From Amphritea sp. (lineage in GTDB: Bacteria; Pseudomonadota; Gammaproteobacteria; Pseudomonadales; Balneatricaceae): a stretch of 10,341 nucleotides of DNA. Below the pieces are notes generated by a model that saw only the letters and a list, made by a program, of their open reading frames with translations, did not search any database and had not been told where the DNA came from. Below are positions 1 through 6,583 of this stretch, in pieces; position 1 is the first letter of the stretch, and each line of letters opens with the position of its first letter. The stretch spans positions 1 to 10,341 of the forward strand of contig JAGPUU010000272.1 of NCBI GenBank assembly GCA_018067325.1, written 5' to 3'. Position numbers and translations under genes: made by a program.

Positions 1-454
1 AATTCGCCTGAAGATTGTCATCATTCAGGGTCAGAGTGCCCAGCTTCAATTCACCCACATCGCCGTGTGAAAACAGATGGATGGCATCAATACCCGTCTC
101 ACCCTGCAGAGCCGCCACCATCTGTTCCAAGCCATTACCATTGCCATCGATCAGGATAATTTCGACACTTTCATCCAAACCGTCAGCTAAGCTCTGGTAG
201 TCTTCGACAGCCGTATCAACAAAAGCCACTTCGCGGCGGTTGCCTGAATCAGTTCCCGTTGGTGCCGGCGCGGCAAAATGTACACTTTGTTCGACCGTTT
301 CCGTCTGTGCCGCACCATCCTGATAGGCCACATCTGTCGTCAGGTCGGCAGTTGTTACCACCGCAGCACCATCAAGCAAAATACGAGGTTCAAGAGCCAT
401 GATCAAAGGCTTACGACGGAATTGAATTGGAGTATTTAAAGTCTGCTTCTTCAT
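1..454 (-). CDS. LEPR-motif / DUF4347 giant surface protein, N-terminal part (runs off left edge)
   Basis: Only the first 151 codons are visible. The ATG is at 454-452, with a weak AAGAGA purine stretch about 8 bases ahead. The product begins with a basic stretch (MKKQ...FRRKP) followed by the motif LEPRILLDGAA at residues 21-31. This LEPR-x-LL motif is known from the N-termini of very large secreted, repeat-rich surface proteins. A low-complexity linker follows. From about residue 75 comes a DUF4347-like domain: EVAFVDTAVEDY, an IILIDGNGNG strand-turn, and HLFSHG at 126-131. Proteins of this kind are usually thousands of residues long, with Ig-like, cadherin-like or Ca-binding repeats and a C-terminal type I secretion signal; none of that can be seen here. 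No classical Sec signal is visible, which fits export through a TolC-type channel. The gene is third in line after the TolC-like and adaptor genes on the same strand. Adhesin or biofilm function is inferred from family and context. Confidence 0.85.
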   Translation of the reverse strand, partial: MKKQTLNTPIQFRRKPLIMALEPRILLDGAAVVTTADLTTDVAYQDGAAQTETVEQSVHFAAPAPTGTDSGNRREVAFVDTAVEDYQSLADGLDESVEIILIDGNGNGLEQMVAALQGETGIDAIHLFSHGDVGELKLGTLTLNDDNLQAN

Positions 455-472
455 AGTCGGTCTCTTGAAATC

Positions 473-488
473 GCAGGAGGGCCCCTGC
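473..488 (-). promoter_or_regulatory. GC-rich hairpin in the adaptor-adhesin gap
   Basis: The 44-base gap between the adaptor stop and the adhesin ATG holds a near-perfect inverted repeat (GCAGG...CCTGC, with a further G-T and G-C pair inside). No T-run follows on the minus strand, so it is not a typical intrinsic terminator. It could be an mRNA-processing or stability element that separates expression of the secretion genes from the adhesin. Function is inferred only. Confidence 0.35.
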
Positions 489-498
489 ATAAATGATT

Positions 499-1233
499 TT
501 ACTGGGTTTGAGAGGGATCAAATTGTGCAATCGCGCTCATGCCGGGTATTAAGTTTGAGTCGTCCGGTAGAGCCAGGCGCACTACAACGGTTTGGCTCAC
601 TGTATCAATGGCTGGCGTTATCGCGGCCACAGTCGCCGCTACCTGCACAGCAACATCATCGACAAATAATTGCAGAGATATGCCAGGCTTTATCCAGGAC
701 AACCACGCGGCGGGTACTACAACTTCAGCTTCAAGCTGACGATCACCGACGATTTCAATCAACGCCTGTTGTTGACGAATATTTTCATGCGCGTTGATTA
801 GTAAACTGACAACACGCCCTCCCCAAGGTGCATGTATATCGCAGCGTTCAGTATTCAACTTCGAAATTTTTAGCTCAGCTAAGGACTGTTCATATTCGGA
901 CTGAGCTAAAGCAACATCCAGTTCGCCTATAGAGTTAAGTGCCTTCAAATCTTGCGCGTTGTCACGCTTGATTCGGGCCGCTTTAACCTCAGCAGAAACT
1001 TTGGCGGTCTGAGCTTTATAAAGCCTACAGTCAAGCGCCACCAGAAGGTCGCCTTTAGCAAATGCATCTCCAGGACGAAGCGGCAGACGCTTAACTTTTG
1101 CGGCCACCTCTCCTGATAAAACAGCACGATCAATAGCATTTATAATGGCTCTCGCTTCGTAATCTGCGCCGAAGCTCACACCGGGAGCAAGTACACATGC
1201 AACACTCAACGCCAAAACACTCACTTTTAGCAT
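499..1233 (-). CDS. Short HlyD/RND-type periplasmic adaptor (membrane fusion protein)
   Basis: The product is 244 residues. It starts at an ATG with AAGG seven bases upstream. An N-terminal hydrophobic signal (residues 1-22, LALSVACVLAPGVSFG) suggests Sec export to the periplasm. Residues about 35-70 form the first half of a lipoyl-like domain (SGEVAAKVKRLPLRPGD, then ALDCRLYKAQ). A coiled-coil hairpin follows at about 70-130, then the second lipoyl half (CDIHAPWGGRVVSLL...) and a beta-barrel domain (VVVPAAWLSWIKPG ... PGMSAIAQF). The protein ends there, so the C-terminal membrane-proximal domain of full-length RND adaptors is missing; short forms like this are common beside LEPR/DUF4347 adhesins. 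It would bridge an inner-membrane transporter to the TolC-like protein encoded 76 bases upstream on the same strand. The transporter itself is not in the window, so the transported substrate, presumably the adhesin downstream, is inferred. Confidence 0.85.
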   Translation of the reverse strand: MLKVSVLALSVACVLAPGVSFGADYEARAIINAIDRAVLSGEVAAKVKRLPLRPGDAFAKGDLLVALDCRLYKAQTAKVSAEVKAARIKRDNAQDLKALNSIGELDVALAQSEYEQSLAELKISKLNTERCDIHAPWGGRVVSLLINAHENIRQQQALIEIVGDRQLEAEVVVPAAWLSWIKPGISLQLFVDDVAVQVAATVAAITPAIDTVSQTVVVRLALPDDSNLIPGMSAIAQFDPSQTQ

Positions 1234-1309
1234 TATTCCGCCTTATTTTTCAGCAACCACAATTGAATCGAGTAACAACTGATAGCCCAGTATGTTTATA
1301 CTGCTCTTT

Positions 1310-3439
1310 TTATTGCGGCAGGTTCATCGCCTGTAGCCGAGTATCTTGCTCAAGTACTTCGGCATATAGCACTACCAGAGGCTGCTTACGGTAACGCGTA
1401 ACCAACTCCGCCTGATGCCCGTTTTTTTGGACCTGTTGCATACGCTTGCGAGCTTCGGCTTCACTATGAGACACGCCGAAAGATACCCTGCCTTTATAAG
1501 CACCGTAGTTGATATATTCCACATTCTTCAAACCGCGACTACTTAGATCGCTAACGATGGCTTGAGGGTTACTCTCCTTTTTATTGCTCAATAGAATGTA
1601 ACCGATTTTTCGAATATGTTCGTTTTGTTCGGAACGATAAGTAATTCCCGCATTCTCCAGCTTCTGGCTGACCAATTCTGCTTGCTCCTGATTGAAAGGC
1701 CCCAATTTTACCTTATTCAACTTGACTGATGCTGGAGTGACTGGAGCAGAGGAGTCCGAGTCAGCTATATCCAAAGCATTATTGTTTGCACTGTCAGCCT
1801 CAGATACTCCGCCTGAAGGAATATCGACATTGTCCTCTGGCTGGTTTAAAACTGGCTGAACTCTCTCCTCTACACGATCTTCAGTGCGGTCTTCTTCACC
1901 TATTGCCGAAACACTCGCTTCGAGCTTCTCTGCAGCAATAGGCGTTAACTCTCCCTTTTGCCACTGATCAAGTCGATCTCCAATCTGTGCACTCAGGTCT
2001 GATAAGCTAGCTTCTGTATAATTTACAGGCAGCAGATCAACCCCCATGGTTACGTAGATACGCCCATAGCTGTTTTGTAAGTCCGCATAAGAGACATCTC
2101 GCCGCAGCTCTGCTAAAAGGGTGTTTAGGGACTCCCTAATCAGATCAAGGTTGGACGCTCGCTTCATACGTGCCGAATTCTGGGTCTGCTCACTAATTCT
2201 TTGAGCCACATCCAGATATTTACTTGCCAGGTCAAAGCTTTTGCCTGCTTGCTCATACTTGATACGAGCAAGATGCACCTGAGTCAGCACAGCCATTGAA
2301 GCGGCTAGCCTTTGCTGTCCCACTAAAGCTTCCCGAGTTTCGGCCATACGGTTTTTAGCGCCAATCGTGAACACATCGAACAGATTCCAGCTGACCTGAG
2401 CCCCCATGCTGGTCCAATCCTGATTAAGCATGTAATCGTTGCTGTCTTTGTATACACCCGCTGTTAAATTGATACCCGGAAGTAAATCCAGAATGGCTGC
2501 CTTAGTTTCAGCTGCGGAAATTCTTTTCTGATAATGCGTTTCAATCAGCTCAGGGCGCTGTTGTAATGCAAGCTCCTCCATCTGCTCAAGCTCAATATGC
2601 AATTCAGGAACCGGATACTTAGGCGAATTAACATCCGCCAATTCGAAAGGAGTGCCTGGTTTAAGCCCAATCAAGCTTGTCAGCTCAGTTTTAGCGCCCA
2701 TCAAGTCCTGACGCAAAGATTGCAAGGCGCGCAAGATATCCAATAGCTCGCGCTGGTAGTAAAGCGCCTCCAAAGGTGATCGTAGTTGCTTTGTTTCTAT
2801 CTCGCGCGAGTTTTGCAGCGCTTCTGTCGTCTGCTGGATCAACGGGTTAATTTTAGTTAACAATCGTTCTGCAGAGACCGCCCTCCAGTAAGAGGCCCGA
2901 ACATCCTGTGTAATGTTATGAACGACCTTGCGCTCTCGTTCCTTACTGATGAGGTAACGATCGGCATATTGATTGGCACGTACATAAGAAAGACCAAAAT
3001 CAAGAATATTCCAAGTAAACGCAATACTCTGAGTGTCATGCTCTTTTTCTTGGGAAACAGAGTACGCAGGATTTGCCCCGAGGTTATCAGGCTGGCCGTC
3101 AGAGAAATTCACACTGGCAGAGCCTGCATAATTATCTCGTTCAGAATATCCTGCCGATGCGGTAAGACTAGGCAGCATTTCATGCTGAGCCAGTTCAAAT
3201 TCTCCATGAGCAAGTGCAGTTTCTAATAGCTTAAGCTTTTTATCGCGGTTATTAAGAACAGCGCGCGCAAGCGCTTCATCTAACGTTACTACACCTTCTA
3301 TTGCCTGATGTTTAGAGAGCAATTCGATATCAGCTTTAGCTGTCGAGGCAATATCATTTGGAGAAATAACTTCCGGCGTGATAGAACAACCGCTCATAGC
3401 GAAAGCTAGAGAGGTAACCAGTAGAGTCTTCTTAAACAT
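1310..3439 (-). CDS. TolC-family outer-membrane lipoprotein with C-terminal SPOR-like extension
   Basis: The product is 709 residues. The start is ATG 3439 (MFKKTLLV), preceded by AGGA about 11 bases upstream. A start 120 bases further upstream is rejected because it would bury the signal peptide. The signal ends in the lipobox AMSGC, giving an acylated Cys18. Residues about 50-500 are a TolC/OEP fold: two duplicated halves beginning VTLDEALARAVLNN and ELALQQRPELIETHYQKR, with long coiled-coil helices and strands such as SIAFTWNILDFG and AQVSWNLFD. About 50 acidic, Ser/Asn-rich linker residues follow. Residues about 572-700 then show two SPOR-like units: VKLGPFNQEQAELVSQKL with GYILLS, and YGAYKGRVSFGVSHSEAEAR with a later RYR. 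Typical TolC proteins stop at about 430-500 residues, so this is a domain fusion. SPOR domains bind denuded septal peptidoglycan, which suggests the exporter is anchored to the cell wall. It is the first gene of the adaptor-adhesin set. Confidence 0.88.
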   Translation of the reverse strand: MFKKTLLVTSLAFAMSGCSITPEVISPNDIASTAKADIELLSKHQAIEGVVTLDEALARAVLNNRDKKLKLLETALAHGEFELAQHEMLPSLTASAGYSERDNYAGSASVNFSDGQPDNLGANPAYSVSQEKEHDTQSIAFTWNILDFGLSYVRANQYADRYLISKERERKVVHNITQDVRASYWRAVSAERLLTKINPLIQQTTEALQNSREIETKQLRSPLEALYYQRELLDILRALQSLRQDLMGAKTELTSLIGLKPGTPFELADVNSPKYPVPELHIELEQMEELALQQRPELIETHYQKRISAAETKAAILDLLPGINLTAGVYKDSNDYMLNQDWTSMGAQVSWNLFDVFTIGAKNRMAETREALVGQQRLAASMAVLTQVHLARIKYEQAGKSFDLASKYLDVAQRISEQTQNSARMKRASNLDLIRESLNTLLAELRRDVSYADLQNSYGRIYVTMGVDLLPVNYTEASLSDLSAQIGDRLDQWQKGELTPIAAEKLEASVSAIGEEDRTEDRVEERVQPVLNQPEDNVDIPSGGVSEADSANNNALDIADSDSSAPVTPASVKLNKVKLGPFNQEQAELVSQKLENAGITYRSEQNEHIRKIGYILLSNKKESNPQAIVSDLSSRGLKNVEYINYGAYKGRVSFGVSHSEAEARKRMQQVQKNGHQAELVTRYRKQPLVVLYAEVLEQDTRLQAMNLPQ

Positions 3440-3485
3440 ATTCGCGTGAGTCCTATATAAGCCGTTTTTTATATAAATATTGCAT
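3393..3485 (-). repeat. Intact copy of the duplicated TolC 5'/leader segment
   Basis: This is the partner of the segment at 3931-4026, in the same orientation about 540 bases away. It covers codons 1 to about 16 and some 45 bases of leader of the functional TolC-like gene. The two copies differ by scattered substitutions in both coding and leader parts, so the duplication is old rather than an assembly artefact. Confidence 0.75.
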
Positions 3486-3545
3486 CTACCTTCTGCTCTT
3501 TTGTATCCAGAAAGCAACACCAGTCTATTAATCAAACACGATAAC

Positions 3546-3559
3546 TTGATACACATCAA
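3546..3559. promoter_or_regulatory. FNR/ANR-type box upstream of the TolC-like operon
   Basis: TTGATACACATCAA matches the FNR/ANR consensus TTGAT-N4-ATCAA exactly. Its centre is about 113 bases upstream of the TolC-like ATG, in the only long gap able to hold that operon's promoter. On the minus strand a TAATAG lies 15 bases downstream of the box, closer than in a standard class II FNR promoter, so the mode of action is unclear. A 15-base palindrome, TGGAATTCTATTCCA (3563-3577), flanks it. Perfect FNR boxes are uncommon by chance, but no binding evidence exists here. Confidence 0.5.
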
Positions 3560-3632
3560 TAATGGAATTCTATTCCACGCATATAATTTTGTTTTTTTAT
3601 ATTTTTCGACCCCAACCTCTAGCCATTTTTTG

Positions 3633-3930
3633 CTGCTGACTGAAAGGTCAACTACCGCAGAACCAGACTTATACTGAAGCCGTCACAGCACTTCATCTCT
3701 CAGCTCTACCGGATAAAAAAGGTTACCTATCATAACCCACCAAGTACCGTCAGGCCTCGCCGTTATTATCACCAACGCCAAAAATCATCTGGCGTCGGGT
3801 GATAGATATAACCGCTCGCTGCCGGCAAAATGGTGCATGATGTCGCGCTTACAAAATATGCCTAAAGAGACCTCAGAATAATCGAACAACTGAGGCTAAT
3901 TCATCTGCCTGTGCATTGCCAAAACACCCA
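3633..3930 (+). pseudogene. fhs: Eroded, internally deleted formate-tetrahydrofolate ligase remnant
   Basis: No open frame survives, but several pieces resemble formate-tetrahydrofolate ligase in the correct order. LLTERSTTAEPDLY (3633-3674) matches the region before the EPYG motif. TALHLSALPDKKGYL (3685-3729) resembles the AK-sL...l.dkkGkLIlVTA segment, followed by a stop. KIIWRRVIDITAR (3781-3819) matches the rI.W.RVvDmNDRaLR segment. MVHDVALTKYA-stop-RDLRIIEQLRLIHLPV (3830-3913) matches the C-terminal GAD.V..s..A.kDLk.iE.lG..hLPVCiAK segment. The P-loop region and the central several hundred residues are gone, and at least two frame changes and two stops are present. The remnant ends abruptly where a copy of the TolC 5' end begins (about 3931). 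The colinear order makes the assignment reasonable, although each piece is short; the last piece is the strongest and also aligns at nucleotide level with the remnant at 6667-6964. Confidence 0.6.
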
Positions 3931-4026
3931 CTCATAACGAAAGTTAGAGAAGGGGTACCCAGCAGGGTTTTCTTAAACATATTCGCATAAATCCCATATA
4001 AATCGCTCTTTATATGAAAGATTCAT
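3931..4026 (-). pseudogene. Decayed duplicate of the TolC-like gene's 5' end and leader
   Basis: This stretch aligns with 3393-3485 (the first codons and leader of the intact TolC-like gene) at roughly four bases in five, with a few indels. Shared landmarks include TCTTAAACATATTCGC across the start codon and the TATATAA-rich leader. The duplicate start codon is ATG 3980-3978. The reading frame runs MFKKTLLGTPSLTFVMSGC, keeping a signal peptide and lipobox. It then continues into the opposite strand of the fhs remnant and stops at 3873, giving a 35-residue ORF. Nothing of the TolC barrel remains. It is most simply a scar of duplication. A tiny lipoprotein could still be made, but I see no evidence for selection on it beyond the retained lipobox. 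Confidence 0.75.
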
Positions 4027-4380
4027 AGTATATCATCAAGCCTTACTGTCGCAGAATAGAAACACAAATAACCCCCTTAAAAAGTCGACATGAAAGCAAA
4101 ATTCCCTGAGCAGCTACAGTGGCTTTAGAGCTTTCACTGTAATTAACATCTTGAATGCTATTTGCTCTTGCCGTACCTCATAAGATGACGACATCCAATG
4201 GTGTCATGAATGCTCTATAGGCGAGGTAATTCGGTATACCATTGAACTTCAGATCGTCTCAAGACGACTAATTTTTACTTGCGCCTCTTTTAATCAATAT
4301 AAAGTCAGCTCGGAAAATGATAGTAAGAGTGTCAGTATTTTTATCAGTTTAAAGCCAGGATCAAGAAACCAGAAAACAAT
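4027..4380. other. AT-rich non-coding stretch upstream of the two-component genes
   Basis: I find no convincing gene here on either strand; open frames are short and have no recognisable product. Bases just after 4040 may continue the homology to the TolC leader (compare 4045-4065 with 3502-3520), but this is weak. The one clear element is the hyphenated palindrome TCGTCT-CA-AGACGA at 4254-4267, a possible operator or chance repeat. Confidence 0.45.
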
Positions 4381-4384
4381 TTTC

Positions 4385-4449
4385 CTTACATTTTCTTACA
4401 TTTTCTTACACTTCCTTACACTTTCTTACGCTTATTGGTAACCTCTTAC
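4385..4449 (+). promoter_or_regulatory. Phased array of CTTAC half-sites upstream of the two-component operon
   Basis: CTTAC occurs at 4385, 4395, 4405, 4415 and 4425, exactly 10 bp apart, with A or G after each and T-rich spacers. A sixth CTTAC at 4445 stays in phase after one skipped unit. Direct repeats at about one helical turn are the usual binding pattern of dimers of OmpR/PhoB-family regulators, and just such a regulator is encoded by the second gene downstream. The last half-site lies about 86 bases upstream of the kinase ATG. Candidate -10 hexamers downstream are TATGAA (4475-4480) and TATAAA (4499-4504), both with poor -35 matches, as expected for an activator-dependent promoter. 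Autoregulation is inferred from position. Confidence 0.6.
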
Positions 4450-4534
4450 TGCTCTGAAGCTTTCAGATAGCCGATATGAAATCATCCGTCCTTACCGATA
4501 TAAACGCGCTCAATTGCGGGAAGATAATCACTTA

Positions 4535-5875
4535 ATGCTTGATATCAGAACTCTTATTTTATTGCTTTGTACGATTTTTCTAATTTCTGCCGTTATGGTA
4601 TTTTTCTCATACCGCCAACACCAGAAGATAGAGGGCCCAAAGCAGTGGGCAATGGGAATGGCCCTCCTAGCGATTGGCTTATTGTTGATGTTTGCCCGTG
4701 GACATGTACCAGACTTTATCTCGATTGTTATTTCCAATGGACTGATGCAGACAGGCGCTGCCATCCTCTTTTTGGGGATTCAAATATTTCTTGGGTTCAA
4801 GCCCTCTTTCAGACTTGTGATACTCACCCTGGTTATACTGTGGATTCCATTCTGGCTGTTTTATCAGGATAACCAATACCTACAACTTAGAATTCATACC
4901 GCAAATTTTAACTACACACTTTTCTTCGGAGCTTCCGGTTTTCTATTGCTAAATAGATATATAAAAAAGCGAAAGAATGCCTTTCTGATCACCGCAGTGG
5001 GTTTCATCTTTGAAAGTCTGACCGCGTTAGTACGAAGTGTTCTGACAGTATTAGAGCATCAGGCAAACGAAAATTTTATGACTTCAGGCAGTACCACGTC
5101 GCTGTTCTTTTTCTGTGTATCTGCTGCCCATATTGTAACTACTTCAGGTTTATTGGTATTGATCTCAGAGCGCCTTCAGCAAAACCTGGAAAAAGCACTA
5201 TTAAGAGAAAAGCTTGCCCGTAAAGAGCAAGACAATTTCTGGGCGATGGTGTCACATGAATTCAAGACGCCTCTGGGAACCATACGTAATTCAATTCAAT
5301 TAATCGAAAACATTGAGAAACAGATAACACCAGCTTCAATGGAAGCCATTAATCGCATACATCGTGCAAGCCTTCGGCTCTCTCGACTCGTAGATAAAAC
5401 AGCAATAGATCAGTGGATAAACGCGACATCTGATAAATTACGATGCATAGATTTCAATCTGATTGAAACTATCAAAAGCCTGTCCTTTGAATACAACATA
5501 GAGCGCCTGTGTATAAACCAGAATTTAACCATGCATGGTGATCCACTTTTGCTGTCGACTGCAATTTCATCTCTGATTGATAACGCACTGAAATACTCTG
5601 ACAACAGAGATGCTTGCTATATAGCTGCTGGAATAAATCTTGAGGGAAAAACTTATGTAGATGTTTATAACGATGGAAAAGAAGTTTCTTTCCAAGAGCG
5701 TGAACATATCTTTGATAGACTTTATCGTTCGACTGAACGCAGTGCTATTTCAGGTTCAGGTTTCGGTTTATATATTACGAAGAAAATCGTGGAACTTCAT
5801 GATGCTGACATCAAGATGCTATCTGACAATGGTACGATTTTCAGAATAACCTTCAACCAAGGAACCAAGGCATGA
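4535..5875 (+). CDS. Membrane sensor histidine kinase with 7-TM-like input region
   Basis: The product is 446 residues from ATG 4535. An in-frame TTG 21 bases upstream is less likely, because GGGAAG lies between the two and can serve the ATG as a distant ribosome site. About seven hydrophobic segments span residues 4-210. The part around residues 36-88 (WAMGMALLAIGLLLMF ... SNGLMQTGAAILFLGIQIFLG) resembles the membrane input module seen in some diguanylate cyclases. A linker helix leads to the H-box FWAMVSHEFKTPLGT with the phospho-accepting His241. The ATPase domain shows the N-box LIDNALKYS (Asn350), the G1-like D376-VYNDG, the F-box IFDRLYR and the G2 box SGSGFGLYITKK (407-418). No periplasmic sensor domain of any size is present, so the signal is probably sensed in or near the membrane; its nature is unknown. 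The stop overlaps the regulator start (ATGA), indicating coupled translation. Confidence 0.92.
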   Translation: MLDIRTLILLLCTIFLISAVMVFFSYRQHQKIEGPKQWAMGMALLAIGLLLMFARGHVPDFISIVISNGLMQTGAAILFLGIQIFLGFKPSFRLVILTLVILWIPFWLFYQDNQYLQLRIHTANFNYTLFFGASGFLLLNRYIKKRKNAFLITAVGFIFESLTALVRSVLTVLEHQANENFMTSGSTTSLFFFCVSAAHIVTTSGLLVLISERLQQNLEKALLREKLARKEQDNFWAMVSHEFKTPLGTIRNSIQLIENIEKQITPASMEAINRIHRASLRLSRLVDKTAIDQWINATSDKLRCIDFNLIETIKSLSFEYNIERLCINQNLTMHGDPLLLSTAISSLIDNALKYSDNRDACYIAAGINLEGKTYVDVYNDGKEVSFQEREHIFDRLYRSTERSAISGSGFGLYITKKIVELHDADIKMLSDNGTIFRITFNQGTKA

Positions 5876-6558
5876 CTCGAAAGATCAACACAATATTGGT
5901 GGATGATGACGAAGAATACTTAGCCTCAATGAAAGCACTGCTTGAAAGCGAAGGCTTTGAAGCATCTCCTTTCAACTCATTTAAAAAAATGAATAATCAA
6001 CTTCATAACCTAGAACCCGACATATTAATACTGGACATCAATCTTCCAAACGAATCAGCTTTTGACTTTATACCCTTACTCAGGGAGAAAACAAGCGCCG
6101 GCCTCATTATGGTTAGTGGTAATCGCTCACTGGAATACCGCGTCAAAGCCCTTGAAAAGGGCGCAGATGCTTACCTCATAAAACCCATAGACATTCGTGA
6201 ACTTAAAGCACATATCAACTCATTATTTCAACGGCTAAATCCTCAAAAGAGCACTGTTTGGCGCTTAAATCAAAAAAGTTGGAGGCTCCATTCACCAAGT
6301 GGGGCAGAACATAAACTGACGGCCAGTGAGTTTAATTTTCTTCGTAAATTTATTGGAGCCGATGGGGAAATCATTAAAAAAGAGTCTTTTTTGAGCACAG
6401 CAGGAAAAGCAGACACGCTACATGATGAAGGCAGTTTTCATGTCATGCTTTCAAGACTTCGCAAGAAATCAAGTAATACAAATCATCCGTTACCGATCAG
6501 AGCTGTACGGAATTTAGGCTACTGTTTTTATGAAGAACTTGTCGCTATTCAAAAGTAA
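5872..6558 (+). CDS. OmpR-family response regulator
   Basis: The product is 228 residues. Its ATG overlaps the kinase stop, and an AAGGA lies eight bases ahead. The receiver domain (1-118) has the acidic pocket D11-D12-D13, phospho-acceptor D55 in LILDINLP, S82 (in MVSG) as the switch Ser/Thr and K104 in YLIKP, so it should be phosphorylatable. The C-terminal winged helix (about 130-225) has HKLTASEFNFLRKF at its start, SFHVMLSRLRKK as the recognition-helix region and AVRNLGYCFY as the wing. The partner kinase is the gene just upstream. Likely DNA targets are the CTTAC repeats upstream of the operon; whether it also controls the divergently placed TolC-adhesin genes is unknown, because I see no matching array in front of them. 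Codon use is AT-rich, like the kinase and unlike the flavoprotein at 8180. Confidence 0.92.
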   Translation: MTRKINTILVDDDEEYLASMKALLESEGFEASPFNSFKKMNNQLHNLEPDILILDINLPNESAFDFIPLLREKTSAGLIMVSGNRSLEYRVKALEKGADAYLIKPIDIRELKAHINSLFQRLNPQKSTVWRLNQKSWRLHSPSGAEHKLTASEFNFLRKFIGADGEIIKKESFLSTAGKADTLHDEGSFHVMLSRLRKKSSNTNHPLPIRAVRNLGYCFYEELVAIQK

Positions 6559-6583
6559 ATATATAACTCAAATTATCTCAACT

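Noticed and set aside
465..797. Plus-strand ORFs opposite the adaptor gene (465-797 and 539-739)
   Set aside because: These are antisense shadows of a clear adaptor with signal peptide and lipoyl motifs; they have no recognisable domains.
3440..3559. Extended start for the TolC-like gene, 40 codons upstream
   Set aside because: The extension has no signal character and would place the lipoprotein signal internally; ATG 3439 gives a standard signal peptide, a lipobox and an upstream AGGA.
3480..3677. 65-codon plus-strand ORF in the gap upstream of the TolC gene
   Set aside because: Most of it is antisense to the TolC leader and AT-rich filler; only its last 14 codons resemble anything, and they fit the fhs remnant.
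3770..3800. Hairpin CACC-ACGCCA...TGGCGT-GGTG as a terminator
   Set aside because: No T-run follows, and the bases coincide with the recognisable KIIWRRVID piece of the fhs remnant, so the symmetry is probably incidental.
4381..4430. CRISPR-like or simple microsatellite reading of the TTACATTTTC repeats
   Set aside because: Units are only 10 bp with no unique spacers, so it is not CRISPR; the conserved CTTAC core with variable flanks and position upstream of an OmpR-type regulator favour protein-binding sites over slippage.
4514..4534. TTG start seven codons upstream of the kinase ATG
   Set aside because: No ribosome site precedes it, and the ATG opens directly into the first membrane segment.
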